Positions 11,148 to 19,686 of a DNA stretch of 64,000 nucleotides are shown in pieces (the first letter of the stretch is position 1; each line of letters starts with the position of its first letter). Source of the stretch: Propionibacteriales bacterium (GTDB lineage Bacteria > Actinomycetota > Actinomycetes > Propionibacteriales > Nocardioidaceae); contig JAPLCC010000025.1 of assembly GCA_026392415.1 (NCBI GenBank), positions 1 to 64,000 of the forward strand. The letters run 5' to 3'. A program made the position numbers and the translations under genes. Below the pieces are notes generated by a model. That model was given only the letters and a program-made list of their open reading frames with translations. It made no database searches and was not told where the DNA came from.

Positions 11148-11885
11148 TCAGATACGACGAAGTCCGGCTTTGACGAGAGTTGCGTGCAATCGCACCGAGA
11201 GTGCCGCGAGCTCGACAACAGCCTCCTCGGCGCGCGCACCCGCGCCGGCGTCACGACCACCGCGCACCGGCGCGACGACCTGCTGGATCAGTCCGACCTC
11301 GCGGTCCGCAGCGGTCCGGAAGGCGCGCAGGTGGCGCGGCTCGATGCCGTAGTCGGCCAGTTCCTTCGCCGTCTGGGCGATCACCAGTGCGTCGGTGTCG
11401 TAGTGCCCGGTCGCCGAGGGCGTGATGAGCGCGAAGTCCTCGAGCTGTCCGAGCAACTGCTCGTCGATCTCGGCCACCTTGATCAGCTCCTTGCGCGAAA
11501 GTCGCAACCGGTCGGTACGACGGAACGACTCGGGCGCAGGAAGGCCGTCCGTGCCGATGGCCACCTTGGGGACCGTGGGGACCACCGGGTCGGGGTCCGG
11601 GGGCTCGAGCCCGCGGTCCATCGCGTCCAGGTGCTCCCGGATGACACGTCGGGGCAGGTAGTGGTCGCGCTGCATCCGCAGGATGTAGCGAAGCCGTGCG
11701 ACGTCGGCCTCGGAGAACTTCCGGTAGCCCGAGGCGGTGCGGTCGGGCTTGATCAGCCCGTCGTCCTCAAGGCCGCGCAACTTGGAGATGCTGATCAGCC
11801 CGCCGAAGTCCGGCGTCAGCAGATCCAGCACCTGCCCGATGTTGAGCAGGGGTTCCCGCTCGCCACGGGCGAAGGCCACCGCCAT
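11148..11885 (-). CDS. ftsR: MerR-family regulator, FtsR-like (Rv1828 position)
   Basis: MerR winged helix at about residues 14-80 (LNIGQVLDLL, SISKLRGLEDDGLIKPDRTASGYRKF), then a C-terminal effector-like domain of ~130 residues. Position directly downstream of the FHA gene (2-bp gap) matches the mycobacterial and corynebacterial gene called ftsR, reported to activate ftsZ. The symbol rests on synteny and domain match, not on a search. Confidence 0.82.
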   Translation of the reverse strand: MAVAFARGEREPLLNIGQVLDLLTPDFGGLISISKLRGLEDDGLIKPDRTASGYRKFSEADVARLRYILRMQRDHYLPRRVIREHLDAMDRGLEPPDPDPVVPTVPKVAIGTDGLPAPESFRRTDRLRLSRKELIKVAEIDEQLLGQLEDFALITPSATGHYDTDALVIAQTAKELADYGIEPRHLRAFRTAADREVGLIQQVVAPVRGGRDAGAGARAEEAVVELAALSVRLHATLVKAGLRRI

Positions 11886-11887
11886 GC

Positions 11888-12409
11888 TCAGAGGCTCTCG
11901 TGTCCGGAGAAGAAGACCAGGCGGTACTTCCCGACCTGGACCTCGTCGCTGTCCGTGAGCTGGGTCTTCTCGATCCGGTCGCGGTTGACATAAGTGCCGT
12001 TGAGGCTGCCCGCGTCCTCGACCGTGAAGGTGTCGCCGGCACGGCGGAACACCGCGTGGCGCCGGGACACGGTGACGTCGTCGAGGAAGATGCCGCTCTC
12101 GGGGTGGCGACCAGCGGTGACCTCGTCGGCGTCCAGGAGGAAACGGCTCCCCGAGCCAGGACCCTTCTGCACGACCAGCAGGGCGCTGCCCATCGGGAGC
12201 GCGTCCACTGCGGCAGCGTCGACCGGGCTCAGCGCACGGTCCGAAGTCTCCACCCGGTCACCGGCAGTGCTCCCGGCACCGAACTGGATGGTCGCGGTGG
12301 CGTCACTGACGACAGGCGCCCCGTCCTGCTCCACCAGGCGCGTTCCGCACTGGGAGCAGAACCGCGCGTCGTCGGGGTTCTGCCGGCCACAGGCGGTGCA
12401 GAACGGCAT
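11888..12409 (-). CDS. garA: Zinc-ribbon FHA protein, GarA-like
   Basis: GarA-type proteins bind phosphothreonine and regulate 2-oxoglutarate-handling enzymes under Ser/Thr kinase control. Here a zinc ribbon precedes the FHA domain: C4, C7, C18, C21. The FHA domain occupies about residues 75-170, with AGRHPES, VSRRHAVF and GSLNGTYVN. The linker holds threonines in ATATIQF and VETSDR that could be phosphorylated; the ETTS motif of mycobacterial GarA is not exact. Located between gcvH and ftsR, the usual order. Confidence 0.85.
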   Translation of the reverse strand: MPFCTACGRQNPDDARFCSQCGTRLVEQDGAPVVSDATATIQFGAGSTAGDRVETSDRALSPVDAAAVDALPMGSALLVVQKGPGSGSRFLLDADEVTAGRHPESGIFLDDVTVSRRHAVFRRAGDTFTVEDAGSLNGTYVNRDRIEKTQLTDSDEVQVGKYRLVFFSGHESL

Positions 12410-12459
12410 CAGGGGGCTCCTAGGAACGGGTCCGGGTTGGTCGAGACGAACGTACCCGA

Positions 12460-12849
12460 TCAGGTGTCGAGCTGTGCCTCATATGCGGCCGCGTCGAGCA
12501 ATCCGTCTGACGCAGCACCCTCGGCAGGGACGACCTCGAACAGCCAGCCGGCTCCGTACGGGTCGTTGTTGACCAGTTCGGGAGTGGCATCGAGGGCTTC
12601 GTTGACGGCCACGATCTCACCGGTGACCGGCGCGTAGACGTCGCTGACCGACTTCGTCGACTCCAGTTCGCCGCACGGCGTACCGGCGCTCACTGCGGCG
12701 CCGACCTCGGGGAGCGAGACGTAGACGATGTCGCCGAGGGCTTCCTGCGCGAAGTCGGTGATGCCCACGCGCACGGAGCCGGCGGCCTCCCCCGGCTCGC
12801 GCAGCCACTCGTGCTCGACGGTGTACTTCAGGTCGGCGGGGTTCGTCAT
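12460..12849 (-). CDS. gcvH: Glycine cleavage system H protein
   Basis: Lipoyl carrier that shuttles the aminomethyl group from GcvP. 129 residues, normal for the family, with the lipoylation lysine K66 in ESTKSVSD and the typical start LKYTVEHEW. The FHA gene follows after 50 bp and a DUF881 gene ends 10 bp upstream. Confidence 0.97.
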   Translation of the reverse strand: MTNPADLKYTVEHEWLREPGEAAGSVRVGITDFAQEALGDIVYVSLPEVGAAVSAGTPCGELESTKSVSDVYAPVTGEIVAVNEALDATPELVNNDPYGAGWLFEVVPAEGAASDGLLDAAAYEAQLDT

Positions 12850-12859
12850 GGCCAGAAGA

Positions 12860-13591
12860 TTACTGCCCCTGGTCGGGCGCTGAGAACCGAGGCCGGTCGC
12901 GGCGCGTGACGGCTTCGATGTCGATCGCCTTCAGCTCGCGCGCCTCGATCCTCGCGCCGTCCTCCTCGATCTGCTTCTTCGGGCCGAGGGCGAACGTGAG
13001 CGAAGACCTGAGCACCCCGGGCTCGCCGATGACGTCGATGACGTACGGCGCCTCGACCTGCTCACCGTCGACGGTGAATCCGCCGTCGGACTCGGCGAAC
13101 GACGTCTGGGCCACCACGCGCACGGTGCCATTGATCGAGATCGCCTCCGCGCCGACCGTGCGCAGCTCCTGGATGGTGTCCAGCAGGGACGCCAGCGTCA
13201 GGCGTCCGTCGACCTCGGTGATCGTCATCCGGATGCCGGGGCCCGTCACCGGAACCAGTCCGGCCAGGATGTTGAGGTTGTCGACCGCCGTCTGGGCCTG
13301 CTCGAGTGCGGTCTGGCGCTTGGTGGTGTCGTCGCGGAGATCGGCGGCGACGCCCTCGAGGCGGTCGATCTCGGCCTCCGTGCGCTGCCGCGTTCCGGAG
13401 AGACCGGTGAAGAGGTCGATCAGCTCCTGCTCGCGCAGACCTGAGTACGTCTCGTCCGTGCCCGCCACGCGGACCTGGGTGACGGCCGCGAAACCGAGGA
13501 CGGCCATGAGCACGGCGGCAACCGCCTGCTTGCGGGAAGGCCGCAACAGGGCCCGCCGCAGCCGGTCGCTGGCACTGCTCTCCTCAGGCAT
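12860..13591 (-). CDS. DUF881 membrane-anchored protein (downstream copy)
   Basis: One N-terminal membrane segment (about residues 18-38, [17 protein letters not shown]), a coiled-coil region (about 50-100), then the DUF881 domain with [29 protein letters not shown] and [11 protein letters not shown]. The start at 13591 ([10 protein letters not shown]) overlaps the Sbp gene by 8 bp. DUF881 proteins with Sbp and a CDP-alcohol transferase are conserved across actinobacteria; a cell-envelope role is suspected but not shown by sequence. Confidence 0.85.
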   Translation of the reverse strand: MPEESSASDRLRRALLRPSRKQAVAAVLMAVLGFAAVTQVRVAGTDETYSGLREQELIDLFTGLSGTRQRTEAEIDRLEGVAADLRDDTTKRQTALEQAQTAVDNLNILAGLVPVTGPGIRMTITEVDGRLTLASLLDTIQELRTVGAEAISINGTVRVVAQTSFAESDGGFTVDGEQVEAPYVIDVIGEPGVLRSSLTFALGPKKQIEEDGARIEARELKAIDIEAVTRRDRPRFSAPDQGQ

Positions 13592-13916
13592 GGAACAAGT
13601 GCCTCCGAATGGCGGCGACATTGGTGAAGATCCGGATCCCGAGCACGACGATGACGCCGGTCGAGAGCTGGCCACCGACGCCGAGGCGGTCACCGAGGTA
13701 GACGATGCCGGCAGCGATCACCACGTTGCTGAGGAAGGAGACGACGAAGACCTTGTCGTCGAAGATGCCGTCGAGGTAGGCCCGAAATGCGCCGAACACT
13801 GCGTCGAGGGCGGCAACGACCGCGATCGGGAGGTACGGCTCGAGCCCCAGTGGCACGTCCGGCTGGAAGATGAACCCGAGGCTGACGCCCACCAGCAGTC
13901 CGAGCACCGCGATCAC
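13584..13916 (-). CDS. sbp: Small basic protein family (Sbp, DUF1290)
   Basis: 110-residue membrane protein with three hydrophobic segments (about 2-18, 29-45, 58-95) and the family block AVVAALDAVFGAFRAYLDG. It overlaps both flanking DUF881 genes, so the three are translationally coupled. In other actinobacteria the same trio lies between pgsA-type and gcvH genes. Function unknown. Confidence 0.88.
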   Translation of the reverse strand: MIAVLGLLVGVSLGFIFQPDVPLGLEPYLPIAVVAALDAVFGAFRAYLDGIFDDKVFVVSFLSNVVIAAGIVYLGDRLGVGGQLSTGVIVVLGIRIFTNVAAIRRHLFHA

Positions 13917-14758
13917 GGCACCTCACCTCCTTCGAGCTTGGGGTTGCTTGCATACGTCGCCGACCGTAGCTGCCGAAGGGACGCGGGTGCCGCTGGCAGG
14001 CGAAGATCGTCGACGTTGTCCGTTTCGTAGGGGAATCCGTACTGGTCCTTCAACGCAAGGAACTGCAGTCCGCTCGAGGTGTCCACGAAGTTGGCCGACA
14101 ACGTGCTCTGGTCGCCGATCACCGAGATCGTGTAGGGCGGTGCGATCCCGACACCGTTGATCTCGATCGCTTCGCCCGAAGTGCCGATGCCACCTACGGG
14201 CGACAGTCGCTGGCCGTTGATCGAGATGGCCTCGGCGCCCGAGTCCCAGAACGCATTGGCCAGCAGGGCCAGGTCCGAGTCGCGGACGGCTTCGTCGTCC
14301 TCGCCGGCGTACGGCGGATTGTCGAGGGTCGCGCGCACGCCGTCACCGGTCACCGGTTCGAACCCGGTCAGGGCACCCAGCTCCGAGCGCAGGGCCTGGG
14401 CGTCACCCAACCGCGAGCCCAGCGAGCGCAGGGTGGCTTCCGCGGAGGTGTTGGCCTCGCGTTGGTCAGCGATCTTGGCCTGGAGTTCGGCCACGACCTC
14501 GCGCCGCGCCTCGATCCTGCCGATCAGGGTCGCGCGACTGGCGTCGTTGACGTCGGCATCCTCCGAGGTCTGCACGGCGGCCACGGTGACGAGCATCGCG
14601 AAGGCGGCCATGACCAGGATGACCGCAGCGCGCACGCCCGGTCCCTCGCGGGTCTCGCTCCCCCGTCGCGACGCCGCCACCTGGTAGTCACGGTCGAGGG
14701 CCTCGGCGGTGATGACGGCCAGCAGCGGGGTGCGCGTGCGGTCGATGGTGTCAGTCAC
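13913..14758 (-). CDS. DUF881 membrane-anchored protein (upstream copy)
   Basis: 281 residues: cytosolic N terminus (~40), membrane segment (about 45-62, AAVILVMAAFAMLVTVAAV), coiled coil (~75-120), and DUF881 domain with [26 protein letters not shown] and APPYTISVIGD. The GTG at 14758 (VTDTIDRTRTP) overlaps the end of the upstream gene by 8 bp; the longer open frame beyond it is non-coding. Paralogue of the 12860 gene; the two may act as a pair with Sbp. Confidence 0.85.
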   Translation of the reverse strand: MTDTIDRTRTPLLAVITAEALDRDYQVAASRRGSETREGPGVRAAVILVMAAFAMLVTVAAVQTSEDADVNDASRATLIGRIEARREVVAELQAKIADQREANTSAEATLRSLGSRLGDAQALRSELGALTGFEPVTGDGVRATLDNPPYAGEDDEAVRDSDLALLANAFWDSGAEAISINGQRLSPVGGIGTSGEAIEINGVGIAPPYTISVIGDQSTLSANFVDTSSGLQFLALKDQYGFPYETDNVDDLRLPAAPASLRQLRSATYASNPKLEGGEVP

Positions 14759-15383
14759 GGGAGTCCGTCCGACGTGGCCGTCGTTCGGTGGTGGCGAGGA
14801 GTTTGCGCACCTGCCAGGCGTAGAGGACGCCCGCCCACCAGTAGAGGCCGATCCCCCACAGTGCGAGCGACCAGCCGAAGATCTGGGCGAGCGTCGCAGC
14901 GGTGCCCTCGCCGTCTCCGAGGAAGAGCAGCGGGAAGGCATAGAGGAGGTTGAACGTCGCGGCCTTGCCGAGGAAGTGGACGGGCAGCGCGCTGTAGCCG
15001 CGCGTCCGCAACAGCGGCACGAGGCCCCACAGGAGCAGGTCACGCAGCGGCAGTGATGCGGCGACCCACCACGGGATGACATCGCGCAGCGCAAGGCCGA
15101 TCACGACGGCCAGGATGTAGAACCGGTCAGCGACCGGGTCGAGCAACCGGCCCAGCTCGGACTGCTGGTTGAGCTTGCGGGCGAGCCAGCCGTCGAGGAA
15201 GTCCGTGCCGCCGGCCACCATCAGCACGACGAGCGCCCACACGTCGGCCTCAGGCCCGAGCACGAGCCACAGGAAGAGGGGAACGCCGAGCAGCCGCGAA
15301 GCGCTGATCACGTTGGGAACGGTCAGCACCTGACGGCCCGCGGCAGCGTTGTCGCGCGTCTCGGGTGCACCCACGAGCGCCAC
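14751..15383 (-). CDS. CDP-alcohol phosphatidyltransferase (PgsA2-type)
   Basis: Integral membrane phospholipid synthase that transfers a phosphatidyl group from CDP-diacylglycerol to an alcohol. The full motif D-x2-DG-x2-AR-x8-G-x3-D-x3-D is present in TDFLDGWLAR...GRLLDPVAD (about residues 60-86), with several membrane segments. The alcohol substrate cannot be read; glycerol-3-phosphate is the commonest for this position. It opens the DUF881-Sbp cluster. Confidence 0.88.
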   Translation of the reverse strand: MALVGAPETRDNAAAGRQVLTVPNVISASRLLGVPLFLWLVLGPEADVWALVVLMVAGGTDFLDGWLARKLNQQSELGRLLDPVADRFYILAVVIGLALRDVIPWWVAASLPLRDLLLWGLVPLLRTRGYSALPVHFLGKAATFNLLYAFPLLFLGDGEGTAATLAQIFGWSLALWGIGLYWWAGVLYAWQVRKLLATTERRPRRTDSRD

Positions 15384-15384
15384 C

Positions 15385-16452
15385 CTAGTTGGCTGTCTGC
15401 TCGTCGGAGTGCGCCGCGTCGCGGATGACGCCGACGAGTTCCTCGATCACGTCCTCGAGGGCCGCGACACCGAGGGTGGACCCGTCGGCCTCGACAACGC
15501 GCGCCATGTGGGCACCCCGGCGCTGGAGCACCTCGAGGGCGTCGTGCAGCGGGGTGTCCGGCGTGACCGTCGCGAACGGCCTGATCCAGCGGTCGCCGAT
15601 CGGACGGAGGCGACGTTCCTCGTCGGGCTCGAGGACGTCCTTGATGTGCAGGTAGCCGATCAGCTCGCTCGGGCCGTCGGTGCCGTCCGAGACAACCGGG
15701 AATCGACTGAAACCGGTCGCAGCGCACAGGGCCTCGACATCGGCACCGGAGGACCCGCGCACCACGGTGGCCAGGGAGTCCTGGCGCATGGTCACCGCGG
15801 CGATCGTCTTCTCGGTGAAGCCCAGCGCGCCCGACAGCCGGCCGTACTCGTCCTCGGCGAGCAGACCCTCACCGTGTGACTCCTCGACCAGTGCAGCGAC
15901 CTCCTCGCGGGTGAAAGTGCTGCCGATCTCGTCCTTGGGCTCGATGCCGAGCAGCCGGAGGATGCCGTTCGCGAACGCGTTGATGACCACGATGACCGGC
16001 CGCAGGACGAGCACGATGCCGTACATCGGCGGACCCAGGATCAGGGCCGCGCGGTCCGGCCCCGCGATCGCGAGGTTCTTCGGCACCATCTCGCCGAGAA
16101 CGACGTGCAGGAAGACCACGACGGTCATGGCGAGGACGAACGCCACCGGGTGCAGCCACGCCTCGGGCATGCCGAGATCGTGGAAGACCGGTTCGATCAG
16201 GTGGGCAAGCGCGGGCTCACCGACGGCACCCAGGCCCAGGGAGCAGATCGTGATGCCGAGCTGGGCGCCCGCCATCATCTGCGACACCCGCTCCATGGCC
16301 CTCAGCGTGATCCTGGCGATCCGGGACCCCGCCTGGGCGCGCGGCTCGATCTGGCTGCGGCGCGCGGAGATGAGGGCGAACTCGGCACCCACGAAGAACG
16401 CGTTCGCCGCAAGCAGGAAGATCGCGAGCAGCACGGCGGCAAGGTCACTCAT
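15385..16452 (-). CDS. DUF21-CBS (CNNM/HlyC-type) membrane protein, short form
   Basis: Probable membrane transporter or regulator of divalent cations. The 355 residues carry a DUF21 domain with four hydrophobic segments (about 1-180: FFVGAEFALISARRSQIE, GAQLGITICSLGLGAVGEP, LGEMVPKNLAIA) and a pair of CBS domains (about 205-340). It ends right after the CBS pair, so the CorC/HlyC C-terminal domain of its partner is missing. The start overlaps the partner gene by 8 bp. Confidence 0.85.
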   Translation of the reverse strand: MSDLAAVLLAIFLLAANAFFVGAEFALISARRSQIEPRAQAGSRIARITLRAMERVSQMMAGAQLGITICSLGLGAVGEPALAHLIEPVFHDLGMPEAWLHPVAFVLAMTVVVFLHVVLGEMVPKNLAIAGPDRAALILGPPMYGIVLVLRPVIVVINAFANGILRLLGIEPKDEIGSTFTREEVAALVEESHGEGLLAEDEYGRLSGALGFTEKTIAAVTMRQDSLATVVRGSSGADVEALCAATGFSRFPVVSDGTDGPSELIGYLHIKDVLEPDEERRLRPIGDRWIRPFATVTPDTPLHDALEVLQRRGAHMARVVEADGSTLGVAALEDVIEELVGVIRDAAHSDEQTAN

Positions 16453-17785
16453 CGAGCACCTCCACCCGCAGCGAGATCCGGTCGATCCGCAAGCCGTCCA
16501 TGTGGTCGACGGTCAACACCGCCCGGCGGGCTGGTTCCTCGTCGTCCTCACCCTCCGGCGCCAGGAGGACGACGGCCTGGTCGCCCGAAACGGGAATCCG
16601 ACCGAGCACCTGGAGCACCAGGCCAGCGACGGTGTCGTAGTCCTCGCCCTCGGGCAGCTCGACGCCGGTCAGGTCCTCGACCTCGTCAGGACGCAGCAGC
16701 CCGGACAGCGACCAGGTGCCGTCACGCCGCAGACGGCCGCGGCTTCCGAGCCGGTCGTGCTCGTCGGCGATGTCGCCGACGATCTCCTCGATGACGTCCT
16801 CGAGGGTCACGATGCCGGCGTGGTCGCCGTACTCGTCGAGCACGATCGCCATCTGGAAGCCGTCTGCGCGCAAGAGCGCCATCAAGGGGTCGAGGCGCAG
16901 GGAGTCCGGCACCACGATCGGCTTGGCCATCAGGTGCTTGACCTTGGTCGTCGACCTCTCGTGCAGCGGCAGTGCGACCGCGTTCTTGACGTGCACGGTG
17001 CCGACGACGGCGTCGGACTCGTCGAGAACCGGGAACCGGGAGTTGCCGGACTCGCGCGCCAGCGCGATGACCGCGCTGGCACGGTCGTTGGCCTCCAGCG
17101 AGCGGGTACGCACGCGCGGGGTCATGATCTCGCCCGCGGTGCGGGTGCCGAACTCCACCGAGCGCTCCATCAGCTCCGCGGTGTCGGCGTCGAGGGTGCC
17201 TTCGTCGGCCGAACGTTGGATGAGCGAGGCGAGCTCGGTCGAGCTGCGAGCCGACCGCAGCTCCTCCTGTGGCTCGACGCCCAGACGCCGGACGATGGCG
17301 TTCGCGCTGCCGTTGAGGACCTTGATCGGCCCGCGCGCAGCCGCGGTGAATCCACGCATCGGGCGCTGGGTCAGGCGGGCCGTGGTCAACGGGAGCGCAA
17401 TCGCGAGGTTCTTCGGCACCAGTTCGCCGATCAGCATCGTGAAGAACGTGCTGAGCACCAGACCCGTCGCAACGGCCACCGGACCCACGGCGCCCGCAGA
17501 CACCCCGACGTCGCGCAGGGGCGTGCGCAGGAGCTCGGCGATCGCTGGCTCAGCCAGGAAACCGATCGCGAGGTTGGTGATCGTGATCCCGACCTGTGCA
17601 CCCGAGAGCTGGGTCGACAGGGACCGCAGTGCCTTCTGCACGCCGATGGCCGACGGGTCGCCCTCAGCGGCAGCGCGGTCGACCTGGCCACGGTCGACGG
17701 TGACGAACGCGAACTCGGCTGCGACGAAGAGGCCGCACGCCACGATCAGGAGGATGGCAAGTCCCAGCAACAGCCAGGCGGTCAT
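16445..17785 (-). CDS. DUF21-CBS-CorC/HlyC membrane protein, full form
   Basis: 446 residues: DUF21 (about 1-190, LFVAAEFAFVTVDRGQVD, GAQVGITITNLAIGFLAEP), CBS pair (about 215-340, with IVLDEYGDHAGIVTLEDVIEEIVGDI at its end) and a C-terminal transporter-associated CorC/HlyC domain (about 355-440). Paralogue of the next gene; tandem copies of this family are common in actinobacteria and may form heteromers. The CorC name refers to magnesium/cobalt efflux in other bacteria. Confidence 0.88.
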   Translation of the reverse strand: MTAWLLLGLAILLIVACGLFVAAEFAFVTVDRGQVDRAAAEGDPSAIGVQKALRSLSTQLSGAQVGITITNLAIGFLAEPAIAELLRTPLRDVGVSAGAVGPVAVATGLVLSTFFTMLIGELVPKNLAIALPLTTARLTQRPMRGFTAAARGPIKVLNGSANAIVRRLGVEPQEELRSARSSTELASLIQRSADEGTLDADTAELMERSVEFGTRTAGEIMTPRVRTRSLEANDRASAVIALARESGNSRFPVLDESDAVVGTVHVKNAVALPLHERSTTKVKHLMAKPIVVPDSLRLDPLMALLRADGFQMAIVLDEYGDHAGIVTLEDVIEEIVGDIADEHDRLGSRGRLRRDGTWSLSGLLRPDEVEDLTGVELPEGEDYDTVAGLVLQVLGRIPVSGDQAVVLLAPEGEDDEEPARRAVLTVDHMDGLRIDRISLRVEVLDE

Positions 17786-17794
17786 CAGGGTCCT

Positions 17795-18463
17795 TCACAG
17801 TGCGGGGCGGGAGGACTCCACCCTAGCGTCCGGGGTGACCCAGCCGATGCCCGGCTCGAGTCGCCGGATGACCCGGGCCGGCACCCCACCGACCACCGTG
17901 TGGTCCTCGACCACGCCGCGGACGACCGAGCCGGCCGCCACCACGACGTTCCGTCCGATCTGCGCGCCCGGCAGGATGATCGCGCCGTGCCCGATCCACG
18001 AGCCGGAGCCGATGCTGACCGGCTGGTGGGCGCCGAACTGCTGGCCCACGGGCACGTCGGGGTCCTGGTAGCCGTGGCTGGCGTCAGAGATGAAGACGTC
18101 CTGACCGAACCAGACGTCGTCGCCGATCGTGATCGACTCGTGCGCGGTGATGCAGATCCGGGCACCCAGGACACACCGGTCGCCGACGACCAGGCCGCGG
18201 ACGGGCAGCACGGTCTGGGTCGGTCCGTAGCCGACCGACATGGTCGAGAACCGTCCGATCAAGGTGTCCTCGCCGATGTGGATCGCACTGGCGCCGTACA
18301 ACGTCGCGATGGGGAAGCCCAGGCAACTGCCGCGGCCGAAACGCCCGAAGCCATCGGCCAGATCGGTGCCCGGAGCGACGTCACCGACCTGCTCGACCCA
18401 CCGCCAGACAGCGTGGACGGATCGGTTCAGGAAACGGCGCACAGGCAACCGGGCAACGGACAC
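17795..18463 (-). CDS. Left-handed beta-helix acyltransferase (hexapeptide repeat)
   Basis: Predicted O- or N-acyltransferase. 222 residues with many imperfect hexapeptide repeats (IHIGEDTLIG, LVVGDRCVLG, ITIGDDVWFG, VSIGSGSWIG, AQIGRNVVVAAGSVV) from about residue 50 to 205 and the active-site-like ITAHESITIG/DASHGYQ region. It ends with GGVPARVIRRL, typical of sugar or cell-wall acetyltransferases. It diverges from a CDP-glycerol-transferase-like gene, so both may act on a surface polymer. Confidence 0.8.
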   Translation of the reverse strand: MSVARLPVRRFLNRSVHAVWRWVEQVGDVAPGTDLADGFGRFGRGSCLGFPIATLYGASAIHIGEDTLIGRFSTMSVGYGPTQTVLPVRGLVVGDRCVLGARICITAHESITIGDDVWFGQDVFISDASHGYQDPDVPVGQQFGAHQPVSIGSGSWIGHGAIILPGAQIGRNVVVAAGSVVRGVVEDHTVVGGVPARVIRRLEPGIGWVTPDARVESSRPAL

Positions 18464-18531
18464 CGGGAGAGGTTACCCAAACGCAACATCCGGGAGGGGT
18501 CGCCGGTTCGTTCCTGCGACGATCCGGGCCG

Positions 18532-18543
18532 TAATATCGGGAG
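18532..18543 (+). promoter_or_regulatory. -10 box of a likely leaderless transcript
   Basis: TAATAT at 18532-18537 lies 6 nt before the GTG start at 18544, so transcription would begin at or next to the start codon. The GGGAGG overlapping the start is too close to act as a normal ribosome site. Confidence 0.5.
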
Positions 18544-19674
18544 GTGCAGCAACCCCACGTCATCGCCTACTTCGCCGACGACCCGACCCGTGTCTACCAG
18601 CTCCTGCAGTGGATTCCGGTTCTCGAACGTCTGGATGCGACCCACCCGGTCGGCATCCTGACGCGCAACGCGGAGACACAGGCGATCGTCGAGGAGAGGA
18701 CCTCGCTGCCGGTCCACTTCGCCCCCGGATTCGCGGACCTCGCAGAGCTGTACGACGACCTCGACACCAAGGTCGTCGTCTACTGCAACAACTCGATGTG
18801 GAACTTCAACTCGCTGCTCGACGGCCGGATGCTGCACGTGCACATCAATCACGGTGAGAGCGACAAGCACTCGATGGTCTCGAACAACGCGAAGGCCTAT
18901 GACCGCGTCTTCGTCGCCGGCGAAGCCGCCGTTCAGAGGCACCGCGCGGCGCTGATGGAGCTCGACGAGTCGCGCCTGGTCCGGATCGGTCGTCCCCAAC
19001 TGGACCTGCGCCCCGCTCCCCTGCTCCCCCGCAGTGAACGACGCACCGTCCTCTACGCCCCCACCTGGGAGGGCGACGCGGAGTACAACGACTACACCTC
19101 GGTCGACGTGTTCGGCACCGAGATCGTCCGGTCGGTGCTGGCCGTCGACGACGTGCGCCTCGTCTACAAGCCGCACCCGAAGATCACCTCGAGCCTGACC
19201 CCCGCGATCCGCGACGGGCACCAGGCCATCCTCGACCTGATCGAGCGAGCGGCCGAGCGCGACCCGGAAGCCGGCCACGCGGCCATCTGGCAGGGCGACA
19301 TCCTCGCCGTCTTCCCGGGCTGCGACGCGATGATCACCGACGTCTCCTCCGTCGGCCTGGACTGGCTCTACCTCCAGACCGACAAGCCGATCCTGATCAC
19401 CGACCGGCACCACGACGCCGAGCGCCTGCGCCAGGAGGTCCCGGTGAGCCGGTGTGCGGACGTCGTCGACACCGACAACCTCGCCGATCTGACCGCCCTG
19501 ATCACCGACCGGCTCGACCACGACGAACACCGGATCGCGCGTGCTGCGATGCGTCACCACTACTTCGACGACAACGGTGTCGGCGACAGCACGGTGCGCT
19601 TCGTCGAGGCGATCACCGAACTGGTCGACCTGCGCGACACCCTCCAGGGAACGGCGGTTGTCGGCGCCGCCTGA
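18544..19674 (+). CDS. CDP-glycerol glycerophosphotransferase-like protein
   Basis: 376 residues with a GT-B-type architecture. The C-terminal half has KPHPKI (about residue 210), DAMITDVSSVGLDWLYL (about 260-275) and KPILITDR, motifs of the TagF/TarF-like CDP-glycerol:poly(glycerophosphate) transferase family. The N-terminal half has HINHGESDKHS, typical of actinobacterial members. It lacks the N-terminal extension of large TagF enzymes. A role in teichoic-acid-like or other surface polymer assembly is inferred. Start GTG at 18544. Confidence 0.75.
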   Translation: MQQPHVIAYFADDPTRVYQLLQWIPVLERLDATHPVGILTRNAETQAIVEERTSLPVHFAPGFADLAELYDDLDTKVVVYCNNSMWNFNSLLDGRMLHVHINHGESDKHSMVSNNAKAYDRVFVAGEAAVQRHRAALMELDESRLVRIGRPQLDLRPAPLLPRSERRTVLYAPTWEGDAEYNDYTSVDVFGTEIVRSVLAVDDVRLVYKPHPKITSSLTPAIRDGHQAILDLIERAAERDPEAGHAAIWQGDILAVFPGCDAMITDVSSVGLDWLYLQTDKPILITDRHHDAERLRQEVPVSRCADVVDTDNLADLTALITDRLDHDEHRIARAAMRHHYFDDNGVGDSTVRFVEAITELVDLRDTLQGTAVVGAA

Positions 19675-19686
19675 CAACCTTGTTCC

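Noticed and set aside
15680..18661. 993-residue open frame on the plus strand
   Set aside because: Antisense to the two DUF21-CBS genes and the acyltransferase; no domain-like content.
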